The notes beneath the pieces are model-generated. The model was not told where the DNA came from. It saw only the letters and a program-made list of their open reading frames with translations, and searched no databases. Below, in pieces: positions 38,093 through 50,220 of a stretch of DNA of 64,000 nucleotides (the first letter of the stretch is position 1; every line of letters starts with the position of its first letter). Position numbers and translations under genes: made by a program. This DNA comes from Serratia liquefaciens (lineage in GTDB: Bacteria > Pseudomonadota > Gammaproteobacteria > Enterobacterales > Enterobacteriaceae): contig JAAXZN010000036.1 of assembly GCA_012719855.1 (NCBI GenBank), forward strand, positions 1-64,000. Reading direction: 5' to 3'.

Positions 38093-40675
38093 TTAACCCA
38101 CAACCAGGTTAAGCAATTTGCCCGGAACATAGATCACTTTACGAACCGTGACCCCGTCCAGATATTTAGCGACCAGATGTTCCTCGGCGGCACGCGCGCG
38201 TACCTGCTCTTCGGTTGCATCGGCAGCCACGGTGATTTTAGCGCGAACCTTACCGTTGACCTGCACCACCACCAGCTTGGAGTCTTCGACCATGGCCTGC
38301 TCGTCGGCTTGCGGCCAGGCTGCGGTATCCACATCGCCTTCACCGCCCAGCGCCTGCCACAGTGAGAAGCACACGTGCGGAGTGAACGGATACAGCATGC
38401 GAACTACTGCCAACAGCGCTTCCTGCAGCAGGGCGCGATCTTGTTCGCTCTCTTGCGGTGCGCGAGCCAGCTTGTTCATCAGCTCCATCACGGCGGCAAT
38501 CGCGGTGTTGAAGGTCTGACGACGGCCGATATCGTCGGTCACTTTGGCAATGGTTTTGTGCAGATCGCGACGCAGCGCTTTCTGATCTTCACTCAGCGTT
38601 GCCACGTTCAGCGGCTCAACTGCGCCTTTTTCCAGGTGTTCGTAGGCCAGTTTCCACACGCGTTTCAGGAAGCGGTTTGCCCCTTCTACGCCGGATTCCT
38701 GCCATTCCAGCGTCATTTCTGCCGGTGAAGCGAACATCATGAACAGACGGACGGTATCTGCACCGTATTTCTCTACCATCACCTGCGGGTCGATGCCGTT
38801 GTTTTTCGACTTCGACATTTTGCTCATGCCAGCATAGACCAGTTCACGACCTTGTGGATCGGTGGCTTTGATAATGCGGCCTTTGTCATCACGTTCAACG
38901 TTGGCGTCGACCGGGGAAACCCAGACGCGTTCGCCGCTGTTGCCGGTGTAATAGAAGGCGTCTGCCAGCACCATGCCCTGGCACAGCAGGCGTTTTGCCG
39001 GCTCGTCGGAGTCGACCAGGCCCGCGTCACGCAGCAGCTTGTGGAAGAAGCGGAAATACATCAGGTGCATTATGGCGTGTTCGATGCCGCCGACGTACTG
39101 ATCGACCGGCAGCCAGTAGTTGGCGGCAGCGGGATCCAGCATCCCCTGGTCGTACTGCGGGCAGGTATAGCGCGCATAGTACCAGGAAGACTCCATAAAG
39201 GTGTCGAAGGTGTCGGTTTCGCGCAGCGCCGGTTGGCCGTTAACGGTGGTTTTCGCCCACTCGGGATCGGCTTTGATCGGGCTGGTAATGCCGTCCATCA
39301 CCACATCTTCCGGCAGGATCACCGGCAGCTGGTCTTCCGGGGTTGGCATTACGGTGCCGTCTTCCAGCGTGACCATCGGGATTGGAGCCCCCCAATAGCG
39401 CTGACGAGAAACGCCCCAATCGCGCAGACGGTAGTTGACCTTGCGCTGACCAACGCCTTTGGCGACCAGTTTGTCGGCAATGGCGTTGAAACCGTCCTGG
39501 TGATCCAGGCCGTCAAACTCGCCGGAGTTGAACAGCGTGCCTTTCTCGGTCATCGCTTCGGCTTGTACATCCGGTTGGCTGCCGTCGAGCGCCAGGACCA
39601 CCGGTTTGATCGGCAAGCCGTATTTGGTGGCGAATTCCCAGTCGCGCTGATCGTGAGCCGGAACCGCCATCACCGCGCCGGTGCCGTATTCCATCAGCAC
39701 AAAGTTGGCGACCCAAATCGGCACTTGCTCACCGGACAGCGGATGGATGGCGAACAGGCCGGTCGGCATGCCTTTTTTCTCCATCGTCGCCATTTCGGCT
39801 TCGGCCACTTTGGTGTTGCGGCATTCTTCGATAAATTCAGCCAGCGCCGGGTTGTTCACCGCGCCTTGCTGCGCCAAGGGGTGACCTGCGGCAACGGCCA
39901 CATAGGTTGCGCCCATAAAGGTGTCGGGACGGGTGGTGTAAACCGTCAGCTTTTCGTCGCTGCCCGCTACGTCAAAGGTGATATCCACCCCTTCGGAACG
40001 GCCAATCCAGTTGCGCTGCATGGTTTTCACCTGTTCTGGCCAGCTTTCAAGCGTGTCCAGATCGTTGAGCAGCTGATCGGCGTAGTCGGTGATTTTGATA
40101 AACCACTGCGGGATCTCTTTACGCTCAACCTTGGTGTCGCAGCGCCAGCAGCAGCCGTCGATCACCTGTTCGTTGGCCAGCACGGTCAGATCGTGCGGAC
40201 ACCAGTTCACCGCGGAAGTCTTCTTGTAGACCAGGCCTTTTTCGTACAGCTTGGTGAAGAACCACTGTTCCCAACGGTAATAGTCCGGATCGCAGGTGGC
40301 GATCTCGCGATCCCAGTCATAGCCGAAGCCCAGCAGTTTCAGCTGGTTCTTCATGTATTCGATATTGTCGTAGGTCCACGGAGCCGGTGCGGTGTTGTTT
40401 TTAACCGCAGCGCCTTCCGCCGGCAGACCGAACGCATCCCAGCCGATAGGCTGTAGCACGTTTTTACCTAGCATGCGCTGATAGCGCGAGATCACGTCGC
40501 CGATAGTGTAGTTACGAACGTGCCCCATGTGCAGACGGCCTGATGGGTACGGCAGCATGGATAGGCAGTAATACTTTTCCTTGCTCGCATCTTCGGTAAC
40601 CTTGAAAGTTTGCTTCTCTTCCCAGTGAAGCTGTACGTTCGATTCTATGTCTTCTGGACGGTATTGCTCTTGCAT
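38093..40675 (-). CDS. leuS: Leucyl-tRNA synthetase
   Basis: An 860-residue class Ia synthetase. The HIGH motif is [15 protein letters not shown] (HMGH), and KMSKS is in [14 protein letters not shown]. The CP1 editing domain lies between (about 225-415) with [15 protein letters not shown] and the conserved Asp in [15 protein letters not shown]. The C-terminal tRNA-binding domain ends in [17 protein letters not shown]. First gene of the leuS-lptE-holA-nadD unit. Confidence 0.98.
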   Translation of the reverse strand: MQEQYRPEDIESNVQLHWEEKQTFKVTEDASKEKYYCLSMLPYPSGRLHMGHVRNYTIGDVISRYQRMLGKNVLQPIGWDAFGLPAEGAAVKNNTAPAPWTYDNIEYMKNQLKLLGFGYDWDREIATCDPDYYRWEQWFFTKLYEKGLVYKKTSAVNWCPHDLTVLANEQVIDGCCWRCDTKVERKEIPQWFIKITDYADQLLNDLDTLESWPEQVKTMQRNWIGRSEGVDITFDVAGSDEKLTVYTTRPDTFMGATYVAVAAGHPLAQQGAVNNPALAEFIEECRNTKVAEAEMATMEKKGMPTGLFAIHPLSGEQVPIWVANFVLMEYGTGAVMAVPAHDQRDWEFATKYGLPIKPVVLALDGSQPDVQAEAMTEKGTLFNSGEFDGLDHQDGFNAIADKLVAKGVGQRKVNYRLRDWGVSRQRYWGAPIPMVTLEDGTVMPTPEDQLPVILPEDVVMDGITSPIKADPEWAKTTVNGQPALRETDTFDTFMESSWYYARYTCPQYDQGMLDPAAANYWLPVDQYVGGIEHAIMHLMYFRFFHKLLRDAGLVDSDEPAKRLLCQGMVLADAFYYTGNSGERVWVSPVDANVERDDKGRIIKATDPQGRELVYAGMSKMSKSKNNGIDPQVMVEKYGADTVRLFMMFASPAEMTLEWQESGVEGANRFLKRVWKLAYEHLEKGAVEPLNVATLSEDQKALRRDLHKTIAKVTDDIGRRQTFNTAIAAVMELMNKLARAPQESEQDRALLQEALLAVVRMLYPFTPHVCFSLWQALGGEGDVDTAAWPQADEQAMVEDSKLVVVQVNGKVRAKITVAADATEEQVRARAAEEHLVAKYLDGVTVRKVIYVPGKLLNLVVG

Positions 40676-41065
40676 GGCGGCTGGTGGTCCTGTAGGTGTA
40701 AAACAGCTACATCCGTAGCATTCTGTTGTGCGTACCCTATGGATTTCATGTTGCGGCTAGGCGGCCAGCTCGTTCATCCTCAGGCGCTTACTTTAGTAAG
40801 TCACTGGGGTGAGCGAGTGCAGGTAACAACGCTGCAACTTGAAATACGACGGGTATACTTATAGATCCGCATAGCATAGCTGATAAGACCTCCCGGCAAC
40901 AACACCAAGCGCCCGACTCGACGTATTTAAAAAATACCGGCCATGATATGTCTCACATCTTGAGGAACCCATGTCTTGCCAAGTGACATCAGCAATTTAC
41001 GGCTAAAATGATAAGGGATAGTTTAGGCGGTAAGCCCAGTCACGTAAGTTCATCGAGGAGAGATT
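40676..41065. promoter_or_regulatory. leuS-ybeL divergent intergenic region
   Basis: The region contains an ERIC element (listed) in its left part, directly behind the leuS start, so the leuS promoter lies within or beyond the repeat. The right part (40860-41065) must hold the ybeL promoter; a GAGGAGAG ribosome site is seen at about 41054-41061. No operator is recognised. Confidence 0.5.
40731..40858. repeat. ERIC element, intact
   Basis: About 127 bp bounded by GTACCCTAT and GGGTATAC. It contains TCACTGGGGTGAGCGAG, which matches the conserved ERIC core used in ERIC-PCR, and the central palindrome around GCGCTTACTTTAGTAAGT. It lies in the leuS/ybeL intergenic space in the opposite orientation to the other two copies. 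Confidence 0.9.
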
Positions 41066-41548
41066 ATGAACAAGGTTGCTCAGTACTACCGCGAATTGGT
41101 GGCATCTCTGACGGAACGCCTGAAAAATGGCGAGCGTGATATTGACTCGCTGGTCGCGAGCGCAGAAAAACGGCTAAACGAAGCGGGCGAACTGACGCGC
41201 GACGAAGTTGAGCAGGTTACACAGGCGGTACGGCGCGATCTGGAAGAGTTCGCTCGCAGTTATCAGGAAAGCCGGGACGAGTTTACCGACAGCGTTTTCA
41301 TGCGGGTCATCAAGGAGAGCCTGTGGCAAGAGCTGGCGGATATTACCGACAAAACCCAACTGGAATGGCGCGAGGTGTTCAAGGACGTCAGCCACCATGG
41401 CGTTTACCACAGCGGTGAGGTTGTCGGGCTGGGTAATCTGGTGTGCGAGAAATGCCACCATCATTTGGCGTTTTACACGCCGGAAGTGCTGCCGCTGTGC
41501 CCGAAATGCGGTCATGACCAGTTCCAGCGTCGGCCTTTCGAACCTTAA
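41066..41548 (+). CDS. ybeL: Zinc-ribbon protein YbeL (DUF1451)
   Basis: A 160-residue protein: an N-terminal helical, charged part (NKVAQYYRELVASLTERLKNGERD) and a C-terminal zinc ribbon CEKCHHHLAFYTPEVLPLCPKCGHDQF-type with four cysteines in two CxxC pairs (shown at about residues 131-152). Same place as in E. coli, divergent from leuS. The function is not known. Confidence 0.93.
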   Translation: MNKVAQYYRELVASLTERLKNGERDIDSLVASAEKRLNEAGELTRDEVEQVTQAVRRDLEEFARSYQESRDEFTDSVFMRVIKESLWQELADITDKTQLEWREVFKDVSHHGVYHSGEVVGLGNLVCEKCHHHLAFYTPEVLPLCPKCGHDQFQRRPFEP

Positions 41549-41602
41549 ACGTCCTGCGCGCCCTGGCCTCTTCGATAGAAAAGGTCAGGGCAGGCGCTGC
41601 AC

Positions 41603-42322
<720 letters not shown>

Positions 42323-42447
42323 CTAAGGTGTCAGCGATGCTGTGCGTTTAACTGCATCTTAGAGGCAAGCCTGGGCCAGTGATAGCGTAAAAATTCGCTG
42401 AGTTAAATCAAAAATATTGAATGTTAGGGCAGTTTCCCGCCCGGTGG

Positions 42448-43380
42448 TCAATAGCGGGCTACGCGCTCGGCCAACAGATCGATAAAGCCTTCACGATCAA
42501 TATCGGTCAGTACTTCAACGTTGGCCGGCTTGCCGTTCTGGCCGAAGATATCCACCACGGTCATTCCGAGGGTGTATTCCCCTTTGGTTTCCACGCCGAC
42601 CCAGCGTTCGATACTGCCAAACAGCTGTGGTGCCAGCAGCCAGGCGATAGTGCAGGGATCGTGCATCGCGGCACCGGGCAGCCCACGCGGATGGCTAAGG
42701 TACAGCGGCAGGTAGAAGTCGAGCATTTCGGCCACCGCCTGCGCCACCGGGTTGTTTATCCGGCGGATGCGTTCGATATCCTGCGGCAGCACCAGTGCCT
42801 GGTGGGTTACGTTCAGCCCGGCCATGGTCAGCGGTACGCCGGATTTCAACACCATTTGGGCGGCTTCGGGATCGACAAAGATGTTGAACTCGGCCACCGG
42901 GGTGGTGTTACCGGCATTCATGCCTCCCCCCATAAATACAATGCGTTCGATATTACCTTTCAGCTCAGGGTGCTGAGCCAGTAGCAGGGCGATATTGGTC
43001 ATGGGGCCGGTGACCACCAGCGTGATCGGCTGCGGACTGCTGCGTAGCAGGCTGGCGATCAGCTCTACGGCAGTTTGCGCCACCGGCTTGATGGCGGGCG
43101 TTGGCAGATGGGTATTGCCCATGCCGGTTTTGCCGTGAACGTAGTCGGCAATCACCAGGTCTCGCATCAACGGCGCGGCGGCACCGGCAGCGACGGGAAT
43201 GTCTTCACGCTTCATCAACGTCAACAGACCCAGCGCATTGTGCAGGGTTTTCTCCGGCGTCTGGTTACCGGCGGAGGTGGTGATGGCTTTAACGTCCAGT
43301 TCTGGTGAACTCAGCGCCATGGCAAGGGCAATGGCATCGTCCAGACCGGGGTCGCAATCGATGATGATAGGGCGGGGCAT
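42448..43380 (-). CDS. rihA: Pyrimidine-specific ribonucleoside hydrolase
   Basis: A 310-residue nucleoside hydrolase that splits cytidine and uridine into base and ribose. The calcium-binding cluster DCDPGLDDA ([11 protein letters not shown]) is at the N-terminus, and the active-site histidine is probably in [12 protein letters not shown]. Its position next to gltL, the same as in E. coli, supports rihA rather than rihB or rihC. A 117-base gap with a terminator separates it from gltL. Confidence 0.93.
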   Translation of the reverse strand: MPRPIIIDCDPGLDDAIALAMALSSPELDVKAITTSAGNQTPEKTLHNALGLLTLMKREDIPVAAGAAAPLMRDLVIADYVHGKTGMGNTHLPTPAIKPVAQTAVELIASLLRSSPQPITLVVTGPMTNIALLLAQHPELKGNIERIVFMGGGMNAGNTTPVAEFNIFVDPEAAQMVLKSGVPLTMAGLNVTHQALVLPQDIERIRRINNPVAQAVAEMLDFYLPLYLSHPRGLPGAAMHDPCTIAWLLAPQLFGSIERWVGVETKGEYTLGMTVVDIFGQNGKPANVEVLTDIDREGFIDLLAERVARY

Positions 43381-43462
43381 GTTTATCTCCTTATTTGTTA
43401 TCCAGTGAGCATCGGATCAAAATCGGAGAGAAACAAGTGCTTTTAGTGCCGGAAAGAGGGAA

Positions 43463-43489
43463 TGAAACTGCGCCCCGGGCGGGGCGCAG
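43463..43489 (-). terminator. Terminator of the glt operon
   Basis: CTGCGCCCC-GGGC-GGGGCGCAG, a perfect 9-bp stem (43468-43489) followed on the minus strand by TTTCATT, 8 bases after the gltL stop. Confidence 0.85.
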
Positions 43490-43497
43490 GCGAGGCA

Positions 43498-44223
43498 TCA
43501 GTGCAGGATTTTCGCCAGAAAGTCTTTCGCGCGCTCGGACTCCGGGTTATTGAAAAAGTCGTCTTTATTGCGGTCTTCGACGATTTTGCCTTCATCCATA
43601 AAGATCACCCGGTTCGCCACTTTGCGGGCAAAGCCCATCTCGTGGGTCACCACCATCATGGTCATGCCTTCGTTCGCCAGTTCGACCATTACGTCCAGCA
43701 CTTCGTTGATCATTTCCGGATCGAGCGCTGAAGTGGGCTCATCGAACAGCATGGCGATAGGATCCATGCACAGCGCACGGGCGATAGCCACGCGTTGTTG
43801 CTGGCCGCCGGAAAGCTGGCCGGGGAACTTGTTGGCGTGGGCGGTCAGGCCGACGCGTTCCAGCAGCTTCAGGCCTTTCTCGCGCGAGGCGTCTTTATCG
43901 CGTTTAAGCACTTTCACCTGCGCCAGCGTCAGGTTATCGATGATCGACAGGTGCGGGAAGAGTTCGAAGTGTTGAAACACCATACCGACCTTGGAACGCA
44001 GCTGCGCCAGATTGGTTTTCTTGTCGTTGACCGGGGTACCGTTCACCAGAATATTGCCCTGCTGGATCGGCTCCAGGCCGTTGACGGTTTTGATCAGGGT
44101 GGACTTGCCCGAGCCTGAAGGACCGCAGACCACCACCACCTCGCCTTTTTTTACTTCGGTGGTGCAATCGGTCAGAACCTGAAAGTGACCGTACCACTTA
44201 GAAACATTTTTCAGGGATATCAT
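43498..44223 (-). CDS. gltL: Glutamate/aspartate ABC transporter ATPase
   Basis: A 241-residue PAAT ATPase, energising GltIJK uptake of glutamate and aspartate. Walker [10 protein letters not shown], signature LSGGQQQR, Walker [12 protein letters not shown] and switch His in VVTHEMGF are intact. It starts at the ATG that shares one base with the gltK stop codon (TGATG); an extra TTG codon in front is not needed. Nearly identical in sequence to E. coli GltL in all core parts. Confidence 0.97.
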   Translation of the reverse strand: MISLKNVSKWYGHFQVLTDCTTEVKKGEVVVVCGPSGSGKSTLIKTVNGLEPIQQGNILVNGTPVNDKKTNLAQLRSKVGMVFQHFELFPHLSIIDNLTLAQVKVLKRDKDASREKGLKLLERVGLTAHANKFPGQLSGGQQQRVAIARALCMDPIAMLFDEPTSALDPEMINEVLDVMVELANEGMTMMVVTHEMGFARKVANRVIFMDEGKIVEDRNKDDFFNNPESERAKDFLAKILH

Positions 44224-44897
44224 CAAACAGTCCTTTTCTTCAAATAGCTTACCAGCGCCGAGGCGGCGAGACTGATAACAAAGTAGACAAAGCCGGCAAA
44301 CAGGATCATTTCGACCTGGGTGCCGTCGCGCTCGCCGATGGTCGAGGCGGTACGGAAGAAGTCAGCCAGGCTCAGTACGTACACCAGGGAGGTATCCTGG
44401 AACAGTACGATGCCCTGGGTCAGCAGCAGCGGCACCATGGCCCGGAATGCCTGTGGCAGGATCACCAGCTTCATTGATTGCCAATGGGTCATGCCCAGAG
44501 CCAATGCCGCGGAAGACTGGCCGCGCGAGATGCTGATAATACCGGCACGGATAATTTCCGAGTAATAGGCCGCTTCAAACAGGGAAAAGGCTACCATAGC
44601 CGAGATCAGGCGAATATCGGTTTTCGGCGACAGCCCTAGAACCTGTTGTAATAAGCTTGGAACCACAAGATAGAACCACAGCAGCACCATCACCAGGGGG
44701 ACGGAGCGGAACAGGTTGACGTAAACGGCGGCGAACCAGCTGATAGGCTTGATTGGCGACAAGCGCATTACCGCCAGAACGGTTCCCCACAGAATACCGA
44801 CGACGATGGCGGTCACGGTGATTTTCAGCGTGATTAACAGGCCCTGCAGCAGATAAGGGAAACTTGGGACAATCGATGCCCAGTCAAATTCGTACAT
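44223..44897 (-). CDS. gltK: Glutamate/aspartate ABC transporter permease GltK
   Basis: A 224-residue inner-membrane permease with five helices. The family start is [24 protein letters not shown], and the EAA loop [23 protein letters not shown] contacts GltL. It forms a heterodimer with GltJ, whose gene overlaps it by one base. Standard length. Confidence 0.97.
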   Translation of the reverse strand: MYEFDWASIVPSFPYLLQGLLITLKITVTAIVVGILWGTVLAVMRLSPIKPISWFAAVYVNLFRSVPLVMVLLWFYLVVPSLLQQVLGLSPKTDIRLISAMVAFSLFEAAYYSEIIRAGIISISRGQSSAALALGMTHWQSMKLVILPQAFRAMVPLLLTQGIVLFQDTSLVYVLSLADFFRTASTIGERDGTQVEMILFAGFVYFVISLAASALVSYLKKRTV

Positions 44898-45637
44898 TAT
44901 TTACTCCCCAAGTTGCCGGGCAACTGCACTTTTTTCTCTACCAGCCGCATAAACAGCATGATCACGGCGTTGATGGCGATATAGGCCAGCGTAATAGCGG
45001 TAAAGGATTCATAGGCATGCGCAGAGTAGTCCAGCAGTTTGCCGGCCTGGGCAGCCATGTCGACCAACCCGATAGTGGAAGCGATGGCGGAGTTTTTCAC
45101 CAGGTTGAGCATTTCCGAGGTCATCGGCGGCACAATCACCCGGTAGGCATTCGGCAACAGCACGTAGCGGTAGGTTTGCGGCAGCGTCAGGCCCATCGCC
45201 AACCCGGCCGCTCTTTGGCCGCGCGGCAGTGACTGAATGGCAGCACGTACCTGCTCGCAGACGCGAGCGGCGGTAAACAGCCCGAGGCACAGCATCGAGG
45301 AAACAAAGAATTGCACGTTGGGATCGAGTTCGGTTTTGAACCACATGCCGATATTTGTCGGCAGCAGTTCCGGGATCACCAGATACCAGGTAAAGAATTG
45401 GACGATCAGCGGCACATTACGGAACAGTTCGACGTAACAGGTGCCGAGGGTGGAAAGAAAGCGGTTGGGCACGGTACGCAAAATACCGAACAGCGAACCG
45501 ACAAAGAAAGCGATGATCCATGCACAGACGGAGAGGGCTACCGTGACCTGAAAGCCGGACCAAATCCAGCCGAGGTAGGTGGTATTCCCAAACGGGGCCT
45601 GCTGCAGGAAGATACCCCAGTTCCAATCTATTGACAT
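44897..45637 (-). CDS. gltJ: Glutamate/aspartate ABC transporter permease GltJ
   Basis: A 246-residue permease, starting [17 protein letters not shown] as in E. coli GltJ. Transmembrane helices alternate with the EAA loop [23 protein letters not shown]. Partner of GltK. It follows gltI by about 210 bases, a gap that probably contains a processing or attenuation hairpin, as binding protein is needed in excess over permease. Confidence 0.97.
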   Translation of the reverse strand: MSIDWNWGIFLQQAPFGNTTYLGWIWSGFQVTVALSVCAWIIAFFVGSLFGILRTVPNRFLSTLGTCYVELFRNVPLIVQFFTWYLVIPELLPTNIGMWFKTELDPNVQFFVSSMLCLGLFTAARVCEQVRAAIQSLPRGQRAAGLAMGLTLPQTYRYVLLPNAYRVIVPPMTSEMLNLVKNSAIASTIGLVDMAAQAGKLLDYSAHAYESFTAITLAYIAINAVIMLFMRLVEKKVQLPGNLGSK

Positions 45638-45848
45638 AACAAACTCCGTTAAGCGGGCGCAGAGCGCCTAAAGATTGATGACTATTCAACGCCGAGGGCG
45701 CCGCGGCCAGTCGGGCTGACTTATCTGTGCGGGCATCGGTAATGCGTTATGGGAAAAATACGGGAGGGGAACGGCCTCCCGTGTTCCTGTCTGTCCCAGC
45801 CATCAACAGGGCTGGTTTGGCCTGGCGGCCGCCCCAGCTCTTGTTCTA

Positions 45849-46745
45849 TTAGTTCAGTGCTTTATCGTTAGGCTCTTTGAACAGTTGCTTCATGTCGTCG
45901 GACAGTTCGAAGTTCATGTTGAGGTTCTTCGGAGGGATAGGCTGCTTGAACCACTTATCAAACCATTTGGTCGCTTCGCCTGAAGTTTGAGCCTGAGCGA
46001 TGGTGTCATCGACCAGCTTCTTGAACTCAGGATCGTCTTTGCGCAGCATACAGCCGTAGGCTTCTTTCGATTGAGGAGTGCCGATAATTTCCCATTGGTC
46101 CGGCTTCTTCGCTTTCGCGCGCTCACCTGCCAGCAGGGCGTCATCCATCATAAAGGCCACCGCACGACCGCTTTCCAGAGTACGGAAGGAATCACCGTGG
46201 TCTTTGGCGCTGATGATGCGCATGTTCATCTTGCCGCTGTCGTTCAGTTTATTGAGCAGCACTTCCGAGGTGGTACCGGATGTCACCACCACGGCTTTAC
46301 CGGCCAGGTCTTTGAAATCTTTGACGTCAGAGCCTTTTTTCACCAGCAGACGGGTGCCGACCACGAAGATGGTATCGGAGAAGGCTGCCTGTTTTTGGCG
46401 CTCGAGGTTGTTGGTGGTCGAGCCGCATTCGAAGTCAAAGGTGCCGTTTTGCAGCAGCGGGATACGGTTCTGTGAGGTGATCGGCAGCATTTTGACCTGC
46501 AGATCAGGAGCGTTCAGTTTTTTCTTAACCGCTTCAACGATTTGGTTGGAGTAGTCCTGGGAGTAACCCACAACTTTTTGCTGGTTGTCGTAGTAGGAGA
46601 ACGGCACTGACGATTCGCGGTGGCCGACAACGATCACGCCGTTGTCTTTGATTTTCTTTAGCGTCCCGGTCAGTTCTTCCGCATGGGCTACGTTACCTGC
46701 CATACCGATCAGCAGTAACGATAACGCCAATTTACGCATTTGCAT
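45849..46745 (-). CDS. gltI: Glutamate/aspartate periplasmic-binding protein
   Basis: A 298-residue solute-binding protein (family 3). The signal peptide is MQMRKLALSLLLIGMAGNVAHA with cleavage near residue 22. The mature start GTLKKIKDNGVIVVGHRESSVPFSY (first 20 residues are decisive) and the end NFELSDDMKQLFKEPNDKALN are almost those of E. coli GltI. It binds glutamate and aspartate and delivers them to GltJK. ATG 46745 is used; the longer frame begins without a ribosome site. Confidence 0.96.
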   Translation of the reverse strand: MQMRKLALSLLLIGMAGNVAHAEELTGTLKKIKDNGVIVVGHRESSVPFSYYDNQQKVVGYSQDYSNQIVEAVKKKLNAPDLQVKMLPITSQNRIPLLQNGTFDFECGSTTNNLERQKQAAFSDTIFVVGTRLLVKKGSDVKDFKDLAGKAVVVTSGTTSEVLLNKLNDSGKMNMRIISAKDHGDSFRTLESGRAVAFMMDDALLAGERAKAKKPDQWEIIGTPQSKEAYGCMLRKDDPEFKKLVDDTIAQAQTSGEATKWFDKWFKQPIPPKNLNMNFELSDDMKQLFKEPNDKALN

Positions 46746-47074
46746 GGTCCAACTCCTTTGCTGTTGTGGTGGCTCAAATTCAAAGAGCATCAGATTCTAA
46801 ATGGAGATTTATTGCTCAAGTATAAAGATAGTCTTAGAACACATAACCGTTAGAAAATAGCCGATTGTGAATGGATTGAAACTAAAATGTTTCTTTTTTT
46901 GAGACGCCACGCGCACCAAATTAATGCAACAAAACCCCAATGCACCTTTGTGGTGCCGGTCATGCTCTTGAGTTGTGCACAGGTGCGACAAAACGTCAGT
47001 AAAAGTAAATCGGCTCTCTATAACAGAGTAATTAAAGCAAGGAGTGTGCCAGAAGCATTGATTTGGCGACGGTT

Positions 47075-47201
47075 TATGCTAGTCGCCTTTCAAGCTGCAG
47101 CGTTGTTACCTGCACTCGCTCACCCCAGTTACTTACTTAAGTAAGCGCCTGGGGATGAGCGAGCTGGTCGCCTAGCTGCAACTTGAAATTCATAGGGTAT
47201 A
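47075..47201. repeat. ERIC element, intact
   Basis: A 127-bp copy, with CTTTCAAGCTGCAGCG on the left, the palindromic core CTTACTTAAGTAAG in the centre and GAAATTCATAGGGTATA at the right end. It is the closest full-length relative of the interrupted copy at 14909-15112. It lies 3' to lnt and 5' to gltI. Confidence 0.9.
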
Positions 47202-47217
47202 CCGCGAGTAATTGAAC

Positions 47218-47240
47218 GGGGCGCTGATGGGCAGCGCCCC
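47218..47240 (-). terminator. Hairpin after lnt
   Basis: GGGGCGCT-N7-AGCGCCCC, 7 bases behind the lnt stop. The stem is strong but no T-tract follows on the minus strand. Confidence 0.5.
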
Positions 47241-47246
47241 AGGGGC

Positions 47247-48776
47247 TTATTTACGGCGCAGGCCGAGGATCAACGCCAGACCGCCGAGCAGCAGGGTGAT
47301 TATCCACAACGGCGTGGCGCCAAAACGGGCATAAGGCGTGATGCCGGTGGTTGGTGTGACTTTCACCTCAAGTACCTTGCGGGTGAACTGAGGGATCTCT
47401 GCGATCACTTCACCGTTGGCATCTACCGCGGCGGTGACGCCGTTATTGGTGCTGCGCAACAGAGGGCGACCCAGCTCCAGAGCACGCATGCGCGCCATCT
47501 GGAAGTGCTGCCATGGGCCGATGGAATGGCCGAACCAGGCGTCGTTGGAGATGGTCAGCAGGAAGTTGGTGTCCGGGCGGAAGTTGTCGCGTACCTGCTG
47601 GCCGAGAACAATCTCATAACAGATCGCCGCCGTCAGGTTATAGCCCTTCACGCTGAGCTGTGGCTGGATGTAGTCGCCACGGCTGAAAGAGGACATCGGC
47701 AAATCGAAGAACGGTGCCAGCGGGCGCAGCAGCGTTTCCAGCGGCACAAACTCGCCAAACGGCACCAGATGGTGCTTGTTGTAGCGGTCCTTGGCCGGAT
47801 AAACGTACGGCGTCGGCTCGCCGAGCACGATGGCGCTGTTGTAGATTTGCTGGCCCTGCGGCGTGGCACGCACATCAACGATACCGGTGATCAGGCTGCT
47901 GTTTTTGGCGCGCATCAGGTCATCCATCATGGTCAGGAAACCGTTCTGGCTGGCTTCGTAATCCGGAATGGCAGACTCCGGCCAGATGATGATCGGTGCC
48001 TTGCCCATATAAGGACGAGTTTCGTCCAAATAGGTTTGCAAGGTGCTGACCAACGCTTTCGGATCCCACTTCATCGACTGAGCGATATTGCCCTGCACCA
48101 TCGCGACGTTGACCGCCTTGTCCGGCTGTGGGGTAAACCAGTGCAGCTGGCGTAACGGCCACGGTAGCAACAGCAGTGCGACGGCAACCCCCGCCGCGGC
48201 GATCCGGCGCTGATTGACGGCGTACACCAACAGCCCGGCGATCGCCATCAGCATAAAGGTGATGGTATCGACCCCGAGCAACGGCGCCACGCCTTTCAGC
48301 GGGCCGTTAATCTGGCTGTAGCCGAACTGCAGCCAGGGGAAGCCGGTCAGCACCCAGCCACGTAAAAACTCGGTGACTTGCCACAGCACGGGCGCAGCAA
48401 TCGCTAAACGGTACCAGCTGGTGGTTGGCCACAGGCGTGCCAGTAACCCGGCGAACAGCCCGGTATACAGCGACAGGTAAGCCGCCAGCAGCACGACCAG
48501 GAAGATATTGATGGAGAAAGGCATTCCGCCAAAGTCGGCAATGCTGACGTAAACCCAGTTGATTCCCGTTCCGAACAGACCGAAACCCCAGCAAAAACCG
48601 AGCAGGGCAGACTGTTTGGTGGTGCGGTTCAGGGTTACGGCCAACAGGCCGAACAGGGAGACAAGGGCCGCCGGCCAGATATCGTAAGGGGAAAACGCCA
48701 GCGTGCCGCTGGCGCCGGTCAACAGCGCCAGCAGGGCGCGAACCCACTGGCGTTCAAGGAAAGAGGCTTTAGCCAT
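47247..48776 (-). CDS. lnt: Apolipoprotein N-acyltransferase
   Basis: A 509-residue inner-membrane enzyme that adds the third acyl chain to lipoproteins. Eight or so membrane helices (about 1-220) precede a nitrilase-like periplasmic domain. Its catalytic triad is visible as Glu in [10 protein letters not shown], Lys in [15 protein letters not shown] and Cys in [10 protein letters not shown]. It lies 7 bases behind corC. No odd feature. Confidence 0.97.
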   Translation of the reverse strand: MAKASFLERQWVRALLALLTGASGTLAFSPYDIWPAALVSLFGLLAVTLNRTTKQSALLGFCWGFGLFGTGINWVYVSIADFGGMPFSINIFLVVLLAAYLSLYTGLFAGLLARLWPTTSWYRLAIAAPVLWQVTEFLRGWVLTGFPWLQFGYSQINGPLKGVAPLLGVDTITFMLMAIAGLLVYAVNQRRIAAAGVAVALLLLPWPLRQLHWFTPQPDKAVNVAMVQGNIAQSMKWDPKALVSTLQTYLDETRPYMGKAPIIIWPESAIPDYEASQNGFLTMMDDLMRAKNSSLITGIVDVRATPQGQQIYNSAIVLGEPTPYVYPAKDRYNKHHLVPFGEFVPLETLLRPLAPFFDLPMSSFSRGDYIQPQLSVKGYNLTAAICYEIVLGQQVRDNFRPDTNFLLTISNDAWFGHSIGPWQHFQMARMRALELGRPLLRSTNNGVTAAVDANGEVIAEIPQFTRKVLEVKVTPTTGITPYARFGATPLWIITLLLGGLALILGLRRK

Positions 48777-48783
48777 GTTTGAT

Positions 48784-49662
48784 TTATTCTTCCAGTTTCG
48801 GTTGCGGAGAATCGTCCGGAATTTTTACATGAACCTGGATGATACGTCGACTGTCCGCCATCGCAACTTTAAATAGGTAACCTTCGATTTCAATGGTTTC
48901 CCCGCGTGCAGGCAGGTGACCGAAGGCTTGCATCACCAGGCCGCCGATGGTGTCGACCTCGTCGTCGCTGAAGTGGGTGCCGAAGGCTTCGTTGAAGTCT
49001 TCAATCGGCGCCAGCGCTCGCACTGTATACATATGGCGGCTGAGCTGGCGGATATCCAGATCGTCTTCGTCGTCATATTCGTCTTCGATTTCGCCGACAA
49101 TCAGTTCCAGAATATCTTCGATGGTGACCAGGCCGGACACGCCGCCGAACTCGTCAATGACAATCGCCATGTGATAACGCTGGGAGCGGAACTCCTTCAG
49201 CATCCGGTCTACTCGCTTGCTTTCAGGCACCACCACGGCGGTGCGCAGCACCTTGTCGATGCTGAATTCCTCGGATTCTGCGCGCATAAACGGCAGCAGA
49301 TCCTTGGCCATCAGAATGCCTTCGATGTGATCTTTATCTTCGCTGATCACCGGGAAGCGCGAGTGGGCGGATTCAATGATCACGTCCAGGCACTCTTCCA
49401 GCGTTTGGTTACGCTTGAGCGTCACCATCTGGGAGCGCGGGATCATGATATCGCGCACGCGCTGCTCGGCGATATCCATCACGCCTTCCAGCATGTCTCG
49501 GGTATCGGGATCGATCAGGTCGTTTTGCTCGGAATCACGGATCAGCTCTACCAGATCGCCACGGTTTTTGGGTTCGCCGTGGAACAGCTGGTTAAGGATA
49601 AGAGTAAAGAACCCCTTCTTGGGACTGGGGCTGTCATTGCTTTGTGAATGGTCGTCGCTCAT
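48784..49662 (-). CDS. corC: CorC/YbeX protein (CBS-pair, Mg/Co homeostasis)
   Basis: A 292-residue cytosolic protein. Two CBS domains (about 70-190; [18 protein letters not shown] and [22 protein letters not shown]) are followed by the CorC_HlyC domain (about 205-285), a FAD-like fold. It is linked to magnesium and cobalt efflux and, in E. coli, to ribosome biogenesis together with YbeY and YbeZ. Gap to ybeY is 84 bases with a hairpin. Confidence 0.95.
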   Translation of the reverse strand: MSDDHSQSNDSPSPKKGFFTLILNQLFHGEPKNRGDLVELIRDSEQNDLIDPDTRDMLEGVMDIAEQRVRDIMIPRSQMVTLKRNQTLEECLDVIIESAHSRFPVISEDKDHIEGILMAKDLLPFMRAESEEFSIDKVLRTAVVVPESKRVDRMLKEFRSQRYHMAIVIDEFGGVSGLVTIEDILELIVGEIEDEYDDEDDLDIRQLSRHMYTVRALAPIEDFNEAFGTHFSDDEVDTIGGLVMQAFGHLPARGETIEIEGYLFKVAMADSRRIIQVHVKIPDDSPQPKLEE

Positions 49663-49708
49663 GGCGTTTTAGTTAATATCACTCATGTCAGAGTTAGGGG
49701 AGTCAGCG

Positions 49709-49729
49709 GCAGCCCCATACGGGGGCTGC
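49709..49729 (-). terminator. Hairpin between ybeY and corC
   Basis: GCAGCCCC-ATACG-GGGGCTGC, an 8-bp stem without a T run. It may partially terminate or protect the ybeZ-ybeY part of the transcript. Confidence 0.45.
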
Positions 49730-49746
49730 GGGGAAATCAGCTGACG

Positions 49747-50220
49747 TCAGAGGGGGTCTTTTTCCGCCAGGTACGGGTCCGGGTAACCCAGGCCGTGCAT
49801 GATTTCGGTTTCCAAAGACTCCATTTCTTCGGCTTCATCGTCTTCGATGTGGTCATACCCTAGCAGATGAAGGCTGCCATGGACAACCATATGCGCCCAG
49901 TGGGCCTCCAGCGCCTTCTCTTGCTCGACCGCTTCCTGTTCAACCACCTGGCGGCAGATGATCAGATCGCCCAGCAGCGGCAGCTCGATACCCGGGGGGG
50001 CTTCGAACGGGAAAGACAGCACGTTGGTCGGTTTGTCCTTGCCGCGATAGGTCAGGTTCAGCTCGTTGCTTTCCGCTTCATCCACCAGACGAACGGTGAC
50101 CTCGGCCTCCTCCTGAAACTGCGGCAGCACGCCTTCCAGCCAGCGCTGGAAGGCGGCTTCATCCGGCAGGCCGTTGCTGTCTGCACAGGCAATCTGCAGA
50201 TCCAAAATCACCTGACTCAT
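49747..50220 (-). CDS. ybeY: Endoribonuclease YbeY (rRNA maturation)
   Basis: A 157-residue zinc-dependent endonuclease for the 3' end of 16S rRNA and ribosome quality control. The metal motif HxxxHxxxxxH is seen as [11 protein letters not shown]. The conserved [16 protein letters not shown] lies in front. It overlaps ybeZ by 4 bases; both work together. Confidence 0.97.
   Translation of the reverse strand: MSQVILDLQIACADSNGLPDEAAFQRWLEGVLPQFQEEAEVTVRLVDEAESNELNLTYRGKDKPTNVLSFPFEAPPGIELPLLGDLIICRQVVEQEAVEQEKALEAHWAHMVVHGSLHLLGYDHIEDDEAEEMESLETEIMHGLGYPDPYLAEKDPL

Larger units (their letters stand above)
46746..47246. promoter_or_regulatory. gltI upstream region with ERIC repeat
   Basis: About 500 bases without a gene. 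A TATACT box on the minus strand (complement of 46819-46824) is a plausible -10 for gltI about 75 bases before its start. The middle (46850-47070) shows nothing recognisable. An ERIC element fills 47075-47201, and a GC-rich hairpin (47218-47240) closes lnt. Confidence 0.5.

Noticed and set aside
38852-40456. 534-codon open frame on the plus strand
   Set aside because: It lies fully antisense to leuS, which has all synthetase motifs. Long antisense frames are common opposite GC-rich genes and the peptide shows no domain.
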